From Petaurus breviceps papuanus (lineage: Eukaryota; Chordata; Mammalia; Diprotodontia; Petauridae): a stretch of DNA of 64,000 bases. Made by a program: the position numbers and the translations under genes. Below, piece after piece: positions 12,971 to 25,668 of the stretch (position 1 is the first letter of the stretch; every line of letters begins with the position of its first letter). The notes under the pieces are model-generated. The model had not been told where the DNA came from. It searched no databases and worked only from the letters and a program-made list of their open reading frames with translations. The stretch is taken from the NCBI GenBank assembly GCA_028583685.1, contig JAMXIF010001185.1, positions 362,997 to 426,996 of the forward strand. The letters run 5' to 3'.

Positions 12971-15529
12971 GGAGGGCAGAGTAAAGATGGTGAAGTAGAA
13001 AGAGGACTTTTGCAGGGTTCTGGCTTCCACCCCCTCCAATTCATGTAAAAGGTGACTCTGAACAAACTTTGGAGCTACAGAACCCACAAAATGACACAGA
13101 GAAGCTAACCTCCCACTGAGGATAGTCCAGCAGGCTGGCAGGAAGCAGCCAGCACAGCACTCCGGGAGCAGAGCCCAGAGGTTTTAGCCTCAGGGCATCC
13201 ACAACCAGCCACCAGCTGGAGGGACTTCAGATCACCAGAAGTTGTGGCAGTTTCCAGAATTATCAACACAGAGATGCTAAAGACAAAGTGAGAGGTCAGT
13301 GCAGAGTGGAATTTGGGATCCAGTAGTTCAGGAGTATGGTCCAGCCTTTATCCCCTAGAGGCAGAAGCCACTGAGGTACCACAGCTGTACAGCCACCTTC
13401 ACATGGCAGCTTCAGCTCCTGGGTTGCATATTGTAGGGGGAACAAGCATCCAGTCTGAGGGTTAATAGCTCTTGCTTTAACCTACTTGGATCTGGATTGC
13501 AGTCTAGGGTGGAGGTCCTGGGGTATGCGACCAGCTTGCCAGCACATGTAGAGGCTTCAGAGAGGGCACCCAACTAACAGCTTTGGCAGCTGAGAAAACC
13601 CCAGCAATTGGTACAAAGCTCCCCTGTCTGGTAGCAGAGTCCTTCTGTGGCAAAAAGCCCCAAAGTCAAGTAATTGAGTGGCAACATGAGCAAACGAGGG
13701 AAGCAAAGCTAGCAGAGCAACTCAACTTTGCACTCTTATTTTGGGGACAAAAAGGATCAAAGCATGGAAAAGGAGGAAAACAGCAAAGTCAGAACTCCTG
13801 CACCAAAAGCTTCCAAAAAAAATAGGAGCTGGTTACAGGCCACAGAGGAGCTTAAAAAGATTTTGAAAATCAAATAAGAGAAGTGGAGGAAAAATTGGGA
13901 AGAGAAATGAGAATGATGCAAGAAAATTTTGAAATGAGAGTGAACAAAAAATAGACTAACACAAATGGCAAAAGAGGCTCAAAAAGGCAATGAGGACAAG
14001 AATGCCTTAAAAAGCCAAATTTGCCAGATGGAAAAAGAATCTCAATAGCTCACCGAAGAGAATAATTCCTTCAGAATTAGATTGGAGCAAATGGAAGGTA
14101 GTGACTTTATGAGAAACCAAGATTCTATTAAACAGATTCAAAAGAATGAAACAATAGAAGGCAATGTGAAATATCTCACTGGGAAAACCACTGACCTGGA
14201 AAATAGATCCAGGAGAGATAATTTAAAAATTATTAGACTACCTGAAAGCCATGATCAAAAAATGAAACTAGAAATCATCCTTCAAGAAATTCTTAAGAAA
14301 AATTGCCCTGATGTTTTAGAACCAGAGGGCAAAATAGAGGCTGAAATAATCCACTGATCTTCTGAAAAAGATCCCAAAAAGAAAAGCCTTAGGAATATTA
14401 TAGCCAGGTTCCAGACTTCCTAGATCAAGGAGAAAATATTACAAGCAGCCGGGAAGAAACAATTTGAATATTGTGGAAACACAATCAGGATAACACAGGA
14501 TCTGGCAGCTTCTACACTGAGGGATCGAGGGGCTTGGAATATGACATTCTGGAGGTCAAAGGCGCTGGGTTTAAAACCAAGAATCACCTACCCAGCAAAC
14601 TGAGTATCATTTTTTTGGGGAAAATATGGTCATTGAGTGAAATAGAGAACTCTCAAGCATTCTTGATGAAAAAACCAGAGCTGAATAGAAAATTTGACAT
14701 TCAGATACAAGAAGCAAAAGAAGCATGAGAAGGTAAATAGGGAAAAGAAATCACAAGGAACTTATCAAAGCTGAACTATTTACATTCCTACATGGAAAAA
14801 TGATAATTGTAACTTATGAAACTTTTCTCAGTATCAGAATAGTTGAAGGGAATAGAAATGTGTGTGTTTGTAAAAAAAAAAATATATATATATATATATA
14901 TATGAAGGTATATGGGCATATGAATACATATGTGAGTGTGTGCATATATGTGTACAGGTATACATAGACAGAGGGCATAGGACCAATTTAATAGGAAGGG
15001 ATGATACTTAAAAGATGAAATTAAGAGGTGAGAGAGGAATATGATGAGAGGAGATGGGGAGAGACAGAATGGCGTAAACTATCTCATATAGAAGAGGCAA
15101 GGGAAAATGGTCACAAAGGAGGGGAAGAACAGGAAGGCACAAGGGAATGCATCAACCTTATTCTCATTGAATTTGGCTTGGGGAGGGAATGACATGGACA
15201 CTAAATAGAGTATCTCTCCCTACAGGAGAATAGGGAGGGAAGGGGAATGAGAGGAGGGATAATGGAAGGTAGGGCAGTCTCAGGGGGAGGGAAGTTGGAA
15301 GCACCCACTCTTGAAAAGGGACAGGATCAAAGTAGATAATAGAACAAGTGGGAGGTGGGATAGGAGGGAGGGAAACAGTCAGTCTTTTACAATATATTCA
15401 TTATGTTAATGTTTTGCATTAGCTACACATGTACAACCTATATTGAATTGCTAATCTTCCCAGTAAGGGTGGGTGACAAGGGAGGAAGGGAATGAATTTG
15501 GAATTCAAAGTTTTAAAATAAAATGTTTA

Positions 15530-15561
<32 letters not shown>

Positions 15562-15814
15562 CTATTATTAATATTATTTAACATGTAACTGAGAAATAAG
15601 ATATACAGGCACTGGGGCATAAAGATCCACCGTGCCCTGCTGGAAAGTCAGAGGGCATATGGGGGAAGATTTGGGAGACAGAAAATTGGGGGAAGGGATA
15701 TCCAGTGAGATTGCTATTTTGGGGTGGTGGGTAGGAGAAAACGGGGAGAAAATTTGTAACTCAAAATATTGCGGAAATGAATGATGTAAACTAGAAGTAA
15801 TAAAGCATTTAAAA
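12971..15814 (+). mobile_element. HAL1-like (ORF1-only L1 relative), full-length copy 1
   Basis: A 2844 bp element flanked by the 10 bp repeat ATGCAAGGAA (12961-12970 and 15815-15824). It starts GGAGGGCAGAGTAAAGATGG, the usual L1-type 5' end. ORF1 pieces include DLENRSRRDNLKIIRLPES at about 14190-14250, the L1 ORF1 RNA-binding signature, preceded by a coiled-coil region. A C-terminal part in another frame lies at 14471-14728. A purine-rich 3' UTR with TA repeats (14880, 15533) follows; no ORF2 is present. ORF1 is broken by stops and a frame change. Copy 2 at 51881-54711 is nearly the same length. Confidence 0.82.
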
Positions 15815-16996
15815 ATGCAAGGAAAATTAACATTTTAGAAAATATTATGGAAAATTTTACCAAAGACAAAATATCCTGAAAATTTGAATGAGTCAGACAG
15901 AAAGTAGTGGCTCAATAAAACAACTAAACCTATTAAAACAAAATCAAAAGATTAAAAAAAAAAGGATACATACCCTCAAAGTTTGGATGCTATATTATAA
16001 GATATTATAAATAGAAAATTCTCTGAACTCTTAGAACCAAAAGGCAAAGTGAAAATAGAATCTAATGGTCACTTCTGGAAGGAAATCCCAAAATGAACAT
16101 TTTGAGGAACATTATAGACAAAATCTAGGAATTCCAGGTCTAAGAAACAAATACCACATTTAATCACAAAGGAAAAATTCAAGTATTAATAAGTTACAAG
16201 AAAAATATCATGAAACTCAGCAGTTCTACTATAAAGACCAAGAGAGTTTGGAGTATGATATTTCAAAATGCAAACAATAAAGAGCTACAATAAAAGATAA
16301 TTTTTTGCAGCAAAATTAAGTGTAACTATACAGGGAGAAAATGGAAAATAGAATGAATTGGAAAACAGAATATGTCAAAACTATGTTCAAAATAGCATAC
16401 TTGAAATAAAATATTCACAAAGTTCAAATGAGAGGCTACAGCACTATCTATTATCCTTCAACCAAATTAAAAGGAAAGGATAACAAATATGATTAATATA
16501 ATGCTAAATAAATACAGACCTGATAAAAGGAGAAAGCAGGGACATTTTGTTGTGTTTAAAAAAGTACAACTAATAAAAAATTGATATCAGTACTTAATAT
16601 GTATATTCCTATAGCATATCATAAGAATACTAAGAAGAAAAACTAAATGAATTACAGGGAGAAATGTATACTGTAATTATAAAAGTGTATATGGAACTTA
16701 AAAAAATACTTTCAGACCTAGACAAATCTAAGCAAAAGATACCCAAATGAGTCATTAAGGACTTGAACAGTACTCTGGGGGGAAAAAAGATAATAGATCA
16801 CTGGAGAATACTGAATTGGAAAATAAAGGATATACCTCAGTTGCTATTTTTAAAAGAAATATATATGTATATAAGTATACATATATACCTACCTACATAC
16901 CGAGAGACATATATACATATACATGTCTGTTTCCAAAAATGTAGCAAGACAGAAATACTAAACATGTTATTTACTGCATATAATGTAATAAAATTC

Positions 16997-17145
16997 AGGG
17001 GTAGCTAGGTGGTACAGTAAATGGAGCATTGGCCCTGGAGTCAGGAGGACATAAGTTTAAATCCAACCTCAGACACTTAACACTTACTAGCAGTGTGAAT
17101 TTGGGCAAATCACTTAACTCCAATTGCCCTCAAAAAATTTTCAAA
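16997..17145 (+). mobile_element. tRNA-type SINE
   Basis: GGGTAGCTAGGTGGTACAG, GGCCCTGGAGTCAGGAGGAC, ACACTTAACACTTACTAGC, CACTTAACTCCAATTGCCCT. Full length, with an A-rich tail; inserted in the old L1. Confidence 0.9.
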
Positions 17146-17595
17146 ATTATATTCAGTAAAGGGCCATAACAGAAATAAATTTTGAAAAACAAAAGAATAT
17201 GTTAAAACAATTTAGAATAAATAATATAATTATAAGGGCCTACTTGGCTAAAGAACAAAATACAGAAACAAGAGTATTGCATCAAAGAAAATTACAAGGT
17301 AATAAAAAATTACAAAGTTAAAAACAGATCAAAGGGGAAATTTATACTTTTTTTCTAAATACTTAATATTAATGAATATGCAGCTAAAAAATTAAAAAAA
17401 TCAAAATCTTCATTCAAGAAACTGGGGCGTAATTTAGAAAATCAAAGAAGACATCATTAAAACTGAATTCTAATAGACCCTTGATTTGATCAATAAAGTT
17501 AGGAACTATTGAAAAAATAATAACAATGTAATCAATTAATGAGCCTGATTAAAAAGGAGAGAGGAAAAACAAACTTTGCATAAAAAATCAAAAAG

Positions 17596-17768
17596 GGGAG
17601 ACTAGGTGGAGCAGTGAATAGAGCATCAGCCCTGGAGTCAAGAGGACCTGCGTTCAAATACAGCCTCAGACACTTGACGCTAGCTGTGTGACCTTGGGTA
17701 AGTCACTTAACCCCAATTGCCCTGCTTTCCCCCCTCCAAAAATCAAAAAAAAAAAAAACCCAAAAAAA
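17596..17768 (+). mobile_element. tRNA-type SINE inside L1 ORF2
   Basis: GGGGAGACTAGGTGGAGCAG, GCCCTGGAGTCAAGAGGACC, GTGTGACCTTGGGTAAGTCA, CCCCAATTGCCCTGC, then an A-rich tail. L1 ORF2 sequence is found on both sides. Confidence 0.9.
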
Positions 17769-18499
17769 TTAAACCCACAGAACTCAAAATGAAAGAAGAA
17801 AGGAAATTATCAGAAACTATTATGCTAAATTATATGCCAATAAAAGTGAAAACTTAGAGGAAATATATACTTACAAAGAATACAAATTTCCCAAATTAAC
17901 AGAACAGGACTGTATAAATAAGGTTATATTCCTTAAAATATTCCTGAAAGACATGAAAATTCATTAACAACCCTGAAGAAATAAGAAATTAATTGAGTTA
18001 ATGTACACTTAAAATAGAAAACTAACAAATAAACAAATTTAAAATAAGTATCTAAGAGGCAATATTGAAAATAGAAAAACTGGAAAGTCCTCTGGGGAAA
18101 ACTCCTCTAGAAATAATAAATAAAAAGGTGGTACTGTGAAGTATTAATAAATTGATAAAAAGTACAGTGTAGAAAATCAATCAATAAACTAGCAATTGAG
18201 CAAGGTGATTTCTTTTTAAAAAAGAGAAAGTTAAAGAATAATCAGAAAATATTACAATTATAAGTTAATAAAATTGAAATACAAAAGAAAGGAATACTCC
18301 AAAAATGTAAAATGCTCAAACCAATAAATCAGGTAGTAATCTAGCACCATTCAGTTTCCAAAAAGCAAGTTGAAATTTATAGTAAAAAAACTACCAAATG
18401 TTGGGTGGGGGGAAATATTGGCTCAGATGATGCTATCAAAATTTTAAATAAAAGCCAATGTATCATTCAACCCAAATTGTAATCAGGCGGAATAATAGC

Positions 18500-19470
18500 A
18501 AAACCCATGAAATGTTAAGTGCACAACTATTTCAGCTATTTCCCAGTTGATAGACATCCCATTAATAATTTCTGGTTCTTTGTCAACAAGTAGAGCTGCT
18601 ACAAATACTTTTGTGTGTATGAATCCTTTTCATTTTCCTTTTACCTATTTGGGAACCAGACATAGTAGTTGTATTGCTGGGTCAAAGATTATGTGTATTC
18701 TTGTAGCCATGTGGGTATAGTTTTAAATTATTCTTCAGACTAGCTAGAGAAATTCATAACCTCATCAATAGTGTATCAGTGTACTTATTTCCTCATATGC
18801 CTCCTAGCATTTGTCATTTTCTTTCTTTTTGTCATGTTAACCAATGTGATAGGTGTGTGATGTGTTACCCCAGAGTTCTTTCAATTTATATTTCTCTAAG
18901 TATTGGTGATTTAGAGAATTTTTTCATATGACCATTGACAGATTTGATTTCTTCTTCTGAAAACTGCCTATTTCTTGACCATTAATCAACTGAGAAATGA
19001 ATGACTTTATTTCTATAAGTTTACTTCAGTTTCCTATATATTTGAGAGAAAAGACTTTTATCAGAGAAATCTGCTGTAAAAAATGTTTCCCTAATCTCCT
19101 TCTACTTTTGTCTGCACTGGTTTTGTTTGTTCACAACCCTTTTTAATTGAATGTCATCAGAGTTGTTCATTTTATCACACATTAAACTCTTTATGTCTTG
19201 TTTGGTTAAAAACACATCCCTTATCGATAGATCTGATGTTTATTTTTTCCCATGTTTCCCTAATCTGTTTATGATATCACCCTTTATATCTAAATCATAT
19301 ACCCATTTTGGAGTTATCTTGGTATAGGATGAGATATTGGTTTCTGCAAGACTATTTTCTAGTTTTCAGACCAATTTTTTTTTGTTGTTGTTGAATAGTG
19401 TGTTCTTTCACCAATAGCTTAGATCTTTGTATTTATCAAACACTAGTATGCTTCTAAATATTTTCATTAA
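18500..19470 (-). mobile_element. L1 3' part (ORF2 C-terminus and 3' UTR), reverse
   Basis: Reverse-strand L1 words include GTATTGCTGGGTCAAAG at 18673, CTTCTTCTGAAAACTGCC at 18950, TTTTATCAGAGAAATCTGCT at 19055 and CATTTTGGAGTTATCTTGGT at 19305. These match the ORF2-end sequence seen in plus orientation at 34.8-36.4 kb. It interrupts or abuts plus-strand L1 DNA on both sides. Confidence 0.75.
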
Positions 19471-19685
19471 ACATAAGACAAAAACTAAATAAATGAATAT
19501 GTAACTAAAAAGAAATATTTTTTTCCAAAACAGTCAAAATAATCAAGAAACCAGGGAGCAATATAGAAAAATCAAAGAAAGACATTATTAGAACTGAAAC
19601 TTATTAGACCTTAGATTGGATAGGTAATTTTAGGAGCTATTTAAGAAACAAAAAAAGCTTATAAAAACATAGTCAGTGAACTAAA
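19470..19685 (+). mobile_element. L1 ORF2 fragment, similar to 17370-17560
   Basis: AATGAATATGTAACTAAAAA, CAAAATAATCAAGAAACCAG and AAATCAAAGAAAGACATTAT repeat the order seen at 17370-17560. This is the same ORF2 interval from a second L1 copy. Confidence 0.65.
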
Positions 19686-19782
19686 CTTCAAATATGCCCA
19701 CAAATACTTCTCCATCATGACAATTCTTACCAATTCCATCTCCTCAATGTCTTTTATTTTTATTCATATCATTCTTTCCAGG

Positions 19783-20030
19783 GCAGCTAGGTGGTACACT
19801 GGCTAGAGTGCCAGCCCTGAATTCTAGAAGACTCATCTTCTTGAGTTCAAATCTGGCCTCAGACACTTGCAAGCTGTGTGACCCTGGGCAAGTCACTTAA
19901 CCCTGTTTGTCTCAGTTCCTGAGCTGGAGAAGGAATTGGCAAACTAGTCCAGTATCTTTGCCAACATAACCCAAACTGAGTCACAAGGAATTGGAGGTGA
20001 ATGAAATGAGTAAACAGCAACAAAAACCAT
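19783..20030 (+). mobile_element. Mar1-type SINE, full length
   Basis: GGGCAGCTAGGTGGTACACT, GACTCATCTTCTTGAGTTC, GGGCAAGTCACTTAACCCTG, GTCTCAGTTCCTGAGCTGGA, AACCCAAACTGAGTCACAAG. This is the longer marsupial SINE with the ACTGAGTCAC 3' region. The flanks (19690-19780, 20030-20170) have a weak L2-like look. Confidence 0.9.
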
Positions 20031-20219
20031 TTTCTCTATTCACATCATAACTACCCTAGTTTGATCTTTATCTCATCTTGCCTGAACAGTTGCGTAATTG
20101 TTCTCTGGACCTCAAATCTGTTTCCTTTCCAGTCTCTCTTCCTCAGAAATCTCAGTTCATTGAGTGAAGAATCAAATGCTAAATATTAATTCTTCTTAAC
20201 TGTAATCTATCAATAAAAA

Positions 20220-20480
20220 CTCAAATTTTTTATAATGGGGTATATCTTGGTGTATACATGCACATATATGAAATACACATCACAAGATATAAACAAAATT
20301 GTGTGCTAGTGTATATATACATATATCAGTAAAATTATACATATAATTTTTGTCATAAATATATATGTGTGTTATATAGTATATATACCATATATGATTA
20401 TAAATGTATATAGATCTATGCATGTATATAACATATACATATATACATAAACACATCAAAGTGTGTATACATGTATCTAT
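20220..20480. repeat. AT-rich TATA/CATA microsatellite tract
   Basis: Dense runs of ATATAT, TACATATA and TGTATATA without coding potential. Confidence 0.8.
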
Positions 20481-20717
20481 CTATGTATGAAAGAGATAGG
20501 AAGAATAAGAGTAGCAGCATCATGATGACAGAACATTTCATTTGGCATATGCAAGCATATCCAACCTGACATATGATACAGTTGCCCAGGGGTCATGAGA
20601 TAAAGTATTTATATATTCTCCAACTAGTATTAATTTTGATGAAAGTTGACATTCAAAGCAAGCTGTTTAAGATGGTTTTAATTTTTGCATGAATCTTGAA
20701 GTCTAGAACTATGCTTT

Positions 20718-21721
20718 TGTAGTAGTAATGGAATATAACGATCCCCCTGTATTGGCTTGGTTTTTGGTGTTAAAACCCAGAGCTTGTTAATCCCACTTGT
20801 GGGATGGACTTGTTGATGTGAAAAGAGAGGGCTGAACTGGGAGGAGCTGGTGATGTAAATCTGGAAAGACACAAGAGAGAGGCAGAAGAACTTTTTGGAA
20901 GCAGCACCTTTGGAGGCAGAGAGAGACTGAGGAGGATTGCTGAGGGCCACTTTGAATTTCCCAGGACTTTTGAGACCTGCCACCCAGAGCTGCCAAGGAC
21001 TGAGGAGATATGTCTGTTATGCTGGTACTTTGTCTGTCTGTTTTGATGTTGTTTTGCCAGATTTGTCCATTGGTGAAAGACAGTCCTGTTGTTGCAGAAG
21101 CCTTAGAACCATGCTGTTGGTTCAGAAGCCCTGAAGAAGGATTTTCTTGTTGTATGTTTACAGAAATCCTGGAAGGGGGTTTTGCTAATGTTTTCAGGGG
21201 TCCTAGGACTGTTCTGCAGACAGAGAATGAGTTAATGAAGAGACTGGCAATGTATCTTGTGGCCTTGCTAAGCTTTGTCTCCCCAGGAACAAAGATTGGT
21301 GAGAACTTGCCTTGTGTCAAGATGAAGAAAAGACCTCCATTTGGGTATTAAGTGCTGTGCTTAAGTTTGTTGTAACTCTGGGGTAGATTCAATAGTGATC
21401 CAGGGGTGGGGAACTTTTGACATTTTTGTGCTCTGTGATTGAACAAAGGAATGTACTTTACTTATGATTGAAAACTAATCTCCATTTGAGAAGAGGGGCT
21501 TTGTAATTGATTAAATGAATGTACTGTCCAGGGGTGGGGAAGTACTTGATTAAATCAGGTAGTACTTGGAGATTATTGAATCACACTTGGTAAATGCTGT
21601 ATTTTGAATGATGCTAAATTTTGATTCTATCTGTTCTTAATTTGTCACTGAATAAAATGGAGAGCACCTATGCTGGTATTTTGAACCTTGGGAAGTTGCC
21701 TTTCCTTGGCATTACATTACA
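20718..21721 (+). mobile_element. Solo LTR, copy B, same family as 249-1492 (fossil)
   Basis: A 1004 bp element, TGTAGTAGTAATGG..CATTACATTACA, with 5 bp flanks GCTTT/ACTTT (4 of 5 match). AATAAA lies at about 21650 on the plus strand. The order of blocks is identical to copy A read on the minus strand, but it lacks the tandem expansion of copy A. No internal retroviral sequence flanks it. Confidence 0.8.
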
Positions 21722-21777
21722 ACTTTCAGTTAAAGCATCCTACTTGCACACATGCAAATATGCTGATTATTATAATC

Positions 21778-22060
21778 ACTGGTAATATTTCTAGAACATG
21801 GATAGAATGTTACTAGCATTGCTATTAAACATTTTACTTCACACTCAATGGTATTTGGGTAATATTCACATTTACCTGCTTGTTTGTTGTAATCTTCTGA
21901 CCTAATCAGAAACTCATCGAAAATCAACAGATAATATTTCTAGTACAAGAATAGAATGCTACTTGGATTGATTTCTAAGCCTTTGCTTGATACCTGCTGA
22001 TATTTTGGCAATAGCCACATTTGTTTGTTGATTTGTGTTTTGGAATCTTGGAATATCAAG
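21778..22060. repeat. Short tandem duplication, about 147 bp unit
   Basis: TAATATTTCTAGAACATGGATAGAATGTTACT at about 21784 returns as TAATATTTCTAGTACAAGAA.. at about 21931, and both are followed by similar TTTGTTTGTTG and GGAATCTTG/GTAATCTTC blocks. The two units are diverged by roughly a quarter by eye. The open frames here on the minus strand have no family match. Confidence 0.65.
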
Positions 22061-22429
22061 GGTACCAACATCAATATATGAAAATTTACAAATAGAGTTC
22101 TGGCACTTGATAGTTTTAATATGTTTACCAATTAGAAGCAGACTAATGTCAGAGGAAAATGTCCAATAAAATTCTCTACCTTCCCCCAAAAAAACCTCCT
22201 CTCTTGCAAAATGCCTTATTAAGGTACTGCCATTTTCCAAGTTACCCAGGATTCCAATGTCAATATAATCCTCATGTACACTGATCCAACACATCTAATC
22301 CATTTTCAAGCCATGCTGTCTCAATTTTACCAGTACACCTTCTATGTGTGCACTGTTGTCCACTCATATAATTACAACCCTTGTTGAGGCCCTTATCACC
22401 TATTAAACACTGAGTATTGTTCTAGATAT

Positions 22430-23250
22430 TTACATATATTTTTAATTTTAAGGAAAACTTTGTAATTGCATCTATTGGCATATTGAGTTTAAAATATTTT
22501 ATAAATTTTGTTGCTATTTTTAATATTTCCCTAATTATTATTTCCTCTGATTTTTTATTAGATAAAAGTTATATTGATTTGAGGACTTACTTTGTAGCCT
22601 CCCATTTTGCTATAGGTATTAATATTAATTGCATCAATTAGTATAATTATTAGTTCCCTAAAATGTTCTAACTTTACCATCATATCATCAATAAATAAGG
22701 ATAATTTTATCTCCTCTTGTCTATTTTTACAGCACTAATATATTTTTCTTTTTTTCTTGTTATGGTGAGAATTTCTTGAAAATCCTGGGACCAATGAGTT
22801 TTCTTGCTTTACTCATATTTATTGGGATGACTTCTAGCATAATCCTATTCCTTAGATAGACACTTTTATGATATTAAAAGAAGGATTCTTCTGTGTATTT
22901 ACTCCATTATGTTTTTAAGAAGTATAATTGTATCATATTTTATCACAGGCTATTTCTTCATCTATTGAGACTTTCATGTGGTTTTAGACTTGTTTTTATT
23001 ATAGTGATGTTGATTATTTACCTAAGGCTGAATCATCACTGCATCTCTGGCATATATCCAATGATCATCATCAGTGATTTCTTTGAGAATTTGCTATAGA
23101 TTGTTTGATAGGACTTTATTTAAAATTTTGGAGTTGATAGTTATTAATTGTGTTGATTTATAGCTCTTCCTCTTTGCTTTATACTTTCCTGTTGAGATTT
23201 TTGAATTTTATTTGTTTCATAAAAGGAGTATGGTAGAATGCCTTCTTTCT
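22430..23250 (-). mobile_element. L1 ORF2 reverse-transcriptase region, reverse
   Basis: The T-rich plus strand shows the antisense L1 RT order (for example ATCACTGCATCTCTGGCATA at 23034, GATTTCTTTGAGAATTTGCT at 23076, TTTTGGAGTTGATAGTTATT at 23127). It is heavily decayed. Confidence 0.6.
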
Positions 23251-23683
23251 CAATTTTCATTCTCATTTTCTATGGAATCTTCTTTCTAGTTCCAGACATT
23301 TCCAAACTTTTAGATGCTGCAGTTCTGATTTTCCTTCTCCTAAAGCACAATGTTATCTATGAAGGTGGAATGCTTTTTAAGAGATAGTGGCCTCCTGGAT
23401 TTCCCAATCCCTACAGAAAATTCCTATTATGAAAGTCTTATCTCATACTGCAGAATATATTTCTTTATCTTCTGTAGGATGGTTCTTAAATGAGACTCCT
23501 TCCCACTTCTATGTCAAGAACTCCTTTCTTTCTTAATTTAAATTCTTCCCTACACCATCTCATCAATTCTCCAGTAACCTTTCTTCTTGCTGATAAACTA
23601 TGGAAGGCCCTTGCTTCATTTATTTTACCATTGGCACATAATAAATCATTAATAAATAACTTTTCATACATTATTTATTCATC

Positions 23684-23693
23684 TATCTATCTA

Positions 23694-23761
<68 letters not shown>

Positions 23762-23762
23762 G
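23684..23762. repeat. (ATCT)n microsatellite
   Basis: About 19 near-perfect ATCT units. Confidence 0.98.
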
Positions 23763-24632
23763 TTATTTAATAAAACTCAGCCAATAGAAACACTTAGCTC
23801 AAAGCAAAAATATTTGGTGAGATAACTTGATAAGAAAATAGTGAGCAAATATTTTTCCATTAATCAAAGCACATTATTCTTCAATTATAAATTGTGTAGT
23901 GAAGCACCTAGAGTATACTAGTATAGGTGTAAACATTGGAAATATATGTGGTCAAATCTGTAATTTGGATGTTTGCCAATGCGTCTCTTCTGACTTTACT
24001 ATACATGTCACTTATATGGGCTCCTTGGTCCTTTAACTTTCTGAAGCTCCACATTTATTAGTAAAACTCTCTTTACCTTCCATAGGTCACACTGCTCAGT
24101 TGAATTCTTCCTGATTCATGTGACTCCTAGAATCCAGATTCCTACTACCTGCTAGATTTGTGATGTTCCTACTGGGCAAGTTGTTTTGCTGCAAGATGCC
24201 ATGCCTAACGTATATGAGCAGAGAAGTACCTTCCTCAGAGGAGACAAAAACTGATTTCTTCTCAGGACACAGGTTCATCGTCTATGGAAGGTTTACTTCT
24301 CACTTGCCAGCTATCACTTTCCTCAGAACTGTCTTCTGCTTTGACTCTGATCGCCTTCTTAAAATGCCTTTCCTATTATTTTTTAAAGGGTATGACTGGT
24401 ATTTGGGTAGGCAAGAGGTAGATTTTTTAAAATTAAGTTTTGGTTTATAAAATTCTTTATGTGTTTAAAGGGCTAACATATTGTGAACCCTTCTTAACAC
24501 TTCCTTTAGTGCATTAACATTTCATTCATTATTTTACCTTCTCTTTCTGTGATTTCATCAGCGGGGTTAAGAAGAAAAATCTTTAAACAGGGATCTGAAT
24601 ATCAATTACCTTGCAACTACCTACTACACTAG

Positions 24633-24822
24633 AGGGGTCAAACCCACAGCCTGGAGGTGGCAGGTGGCCTGAAAACTCTCAAGTATAGCCCAAACCAGAT
24701 TAAAATGTAATTGGAAAATATTTAATAAAATAAATAAAAATACAATTGCACATCGATGATATCAATTTGTGATTTTTCTAAGTCAATATATGTCCCACAG
24801 AGATGTTTCTATTTGTTTCATT
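24633..24822 (+). mobile_element. hAT-type nonautonomous element fragment (unit 1 only)
   Basis: AGAGGGGTCAAACCCACAGC, CCCAAACCAGATTAAAATGT, AATAAAAATACAATTGCACA. The same family is at 41944-42104 in reverse, where TIR-like ends CAGTAGCATCAAACTC and GAGTTTGACATCTCTG are better kept. Unit 2 has no counterpart at this point. Confidence 0.65.
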
Positions 24823-25504
24823 AGAATGCCAGCATTAGGGCTTAAGAGTGCCAAGGTATGGAATGTACTGTCTCCAAAAAGGTCCATTAGGTGCTGACTT
24901 TAGTGGTCACCAAAGAAAGTTGTAGTAGCTTGCCTAAAACTTTGTGAGCAAGCTCTTAAAGGCTCCAGAGCTTTCCATTGACCCAAATTTTACATCTATG
25001 GTTGAACTTTGCAACTTTAAATGACAAATTTTATATCTCTTTTCCTACAGGAGGGCAATGAGCATCAAGTCATCAACATTGTGGATCACTGTTATTTATG
25101 ATAGCAGGGAAAACATGTCAAGGTTTTATCAAGTTGGACTGTGGCAGATGGCCAGTGAGTCCTCATACCCCTGAAACAGGATAGTAAAATTGTATTCTTG
25201 TCCTGAGCAGGGAATGGTAAGCAATATCCAATGATTATTATCCATTACACTGAGAAAAATGTATTAGCAGGATCAATCACTCTAAATCATTTGACAAATA
25301 TTAGGCTCAGTTGTTCTAACAGTCAACCCATCAGGCAGATCTGTGTGACCAGAACATGATTCACCATTCCATGATCTATTGTCATTCTTCAGGAGTTGTT
25401 CTTTTTATTTTTTTTTTTTTGCCATACTGGGAAGTTAAAGGTTAAAAATGGTGGTGGTATTTGGGTCACAGGTATTTGTTCTTTACTTTTTTTGGTTATT
25501 TTTG

Positions 25505-25668
25505 TGCTTTTTTTTTGGAGGGGGGAAGGCAAGGCAATTGGGGTTAAGTGACTTGCCCAAGGTCGCACAGCTAGTTAAGTGGTAAGTGTCTGAGACTGAA
25601 TCTGAACTCAGGTCCTCCTCACTCCAGGGCCAGTGCTCTATTCACTGCGCCACCTAGCCACCCCTCTT
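25505..25668 (-). mobile_element. tRNA-type SINE (unit 1 only)
   Basis: Reverse copy with GGCAATTGGGGTTAAGTGAC and CACTGCGCCACCTAGCCACC. The flanks CTTTACTTTTTT and CTTCACTTTTTT look like target-site duplications. Absent from unit 2 of the duplication. Confidence 0.9.

Larger units (their letters stand above)
12480..18490 (+). mobile_element. Old L1, mosaic, interrupted by a HAL1-like element and two SINEs
   Basis: 5' and ORF1-like sequence at 12480-12970 resumes at 15815-16500 after the nested element. Endonuclease-side ORF2 sequence lies at about 16560-16830. The ORF2 region before the reverse transcriptase lies at 17210-17570 and 17770-18400 (for example TATGCCAATAAAAGTGAAAA and CCCAAATTAACAGAACAGGA). 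Frames are heavily broken. The junctions at both ends are uncertain. Confidence 0.6.

Noticed and set aside
13583-14728. Several frames of 80-91 aa suggesting a gene
   Set aside because: DLENRSRRDNLKI and the coiled coil before it are the L1 ORF1 signature. Both lie within the HAL1-like element bounded by a target-site duplication.
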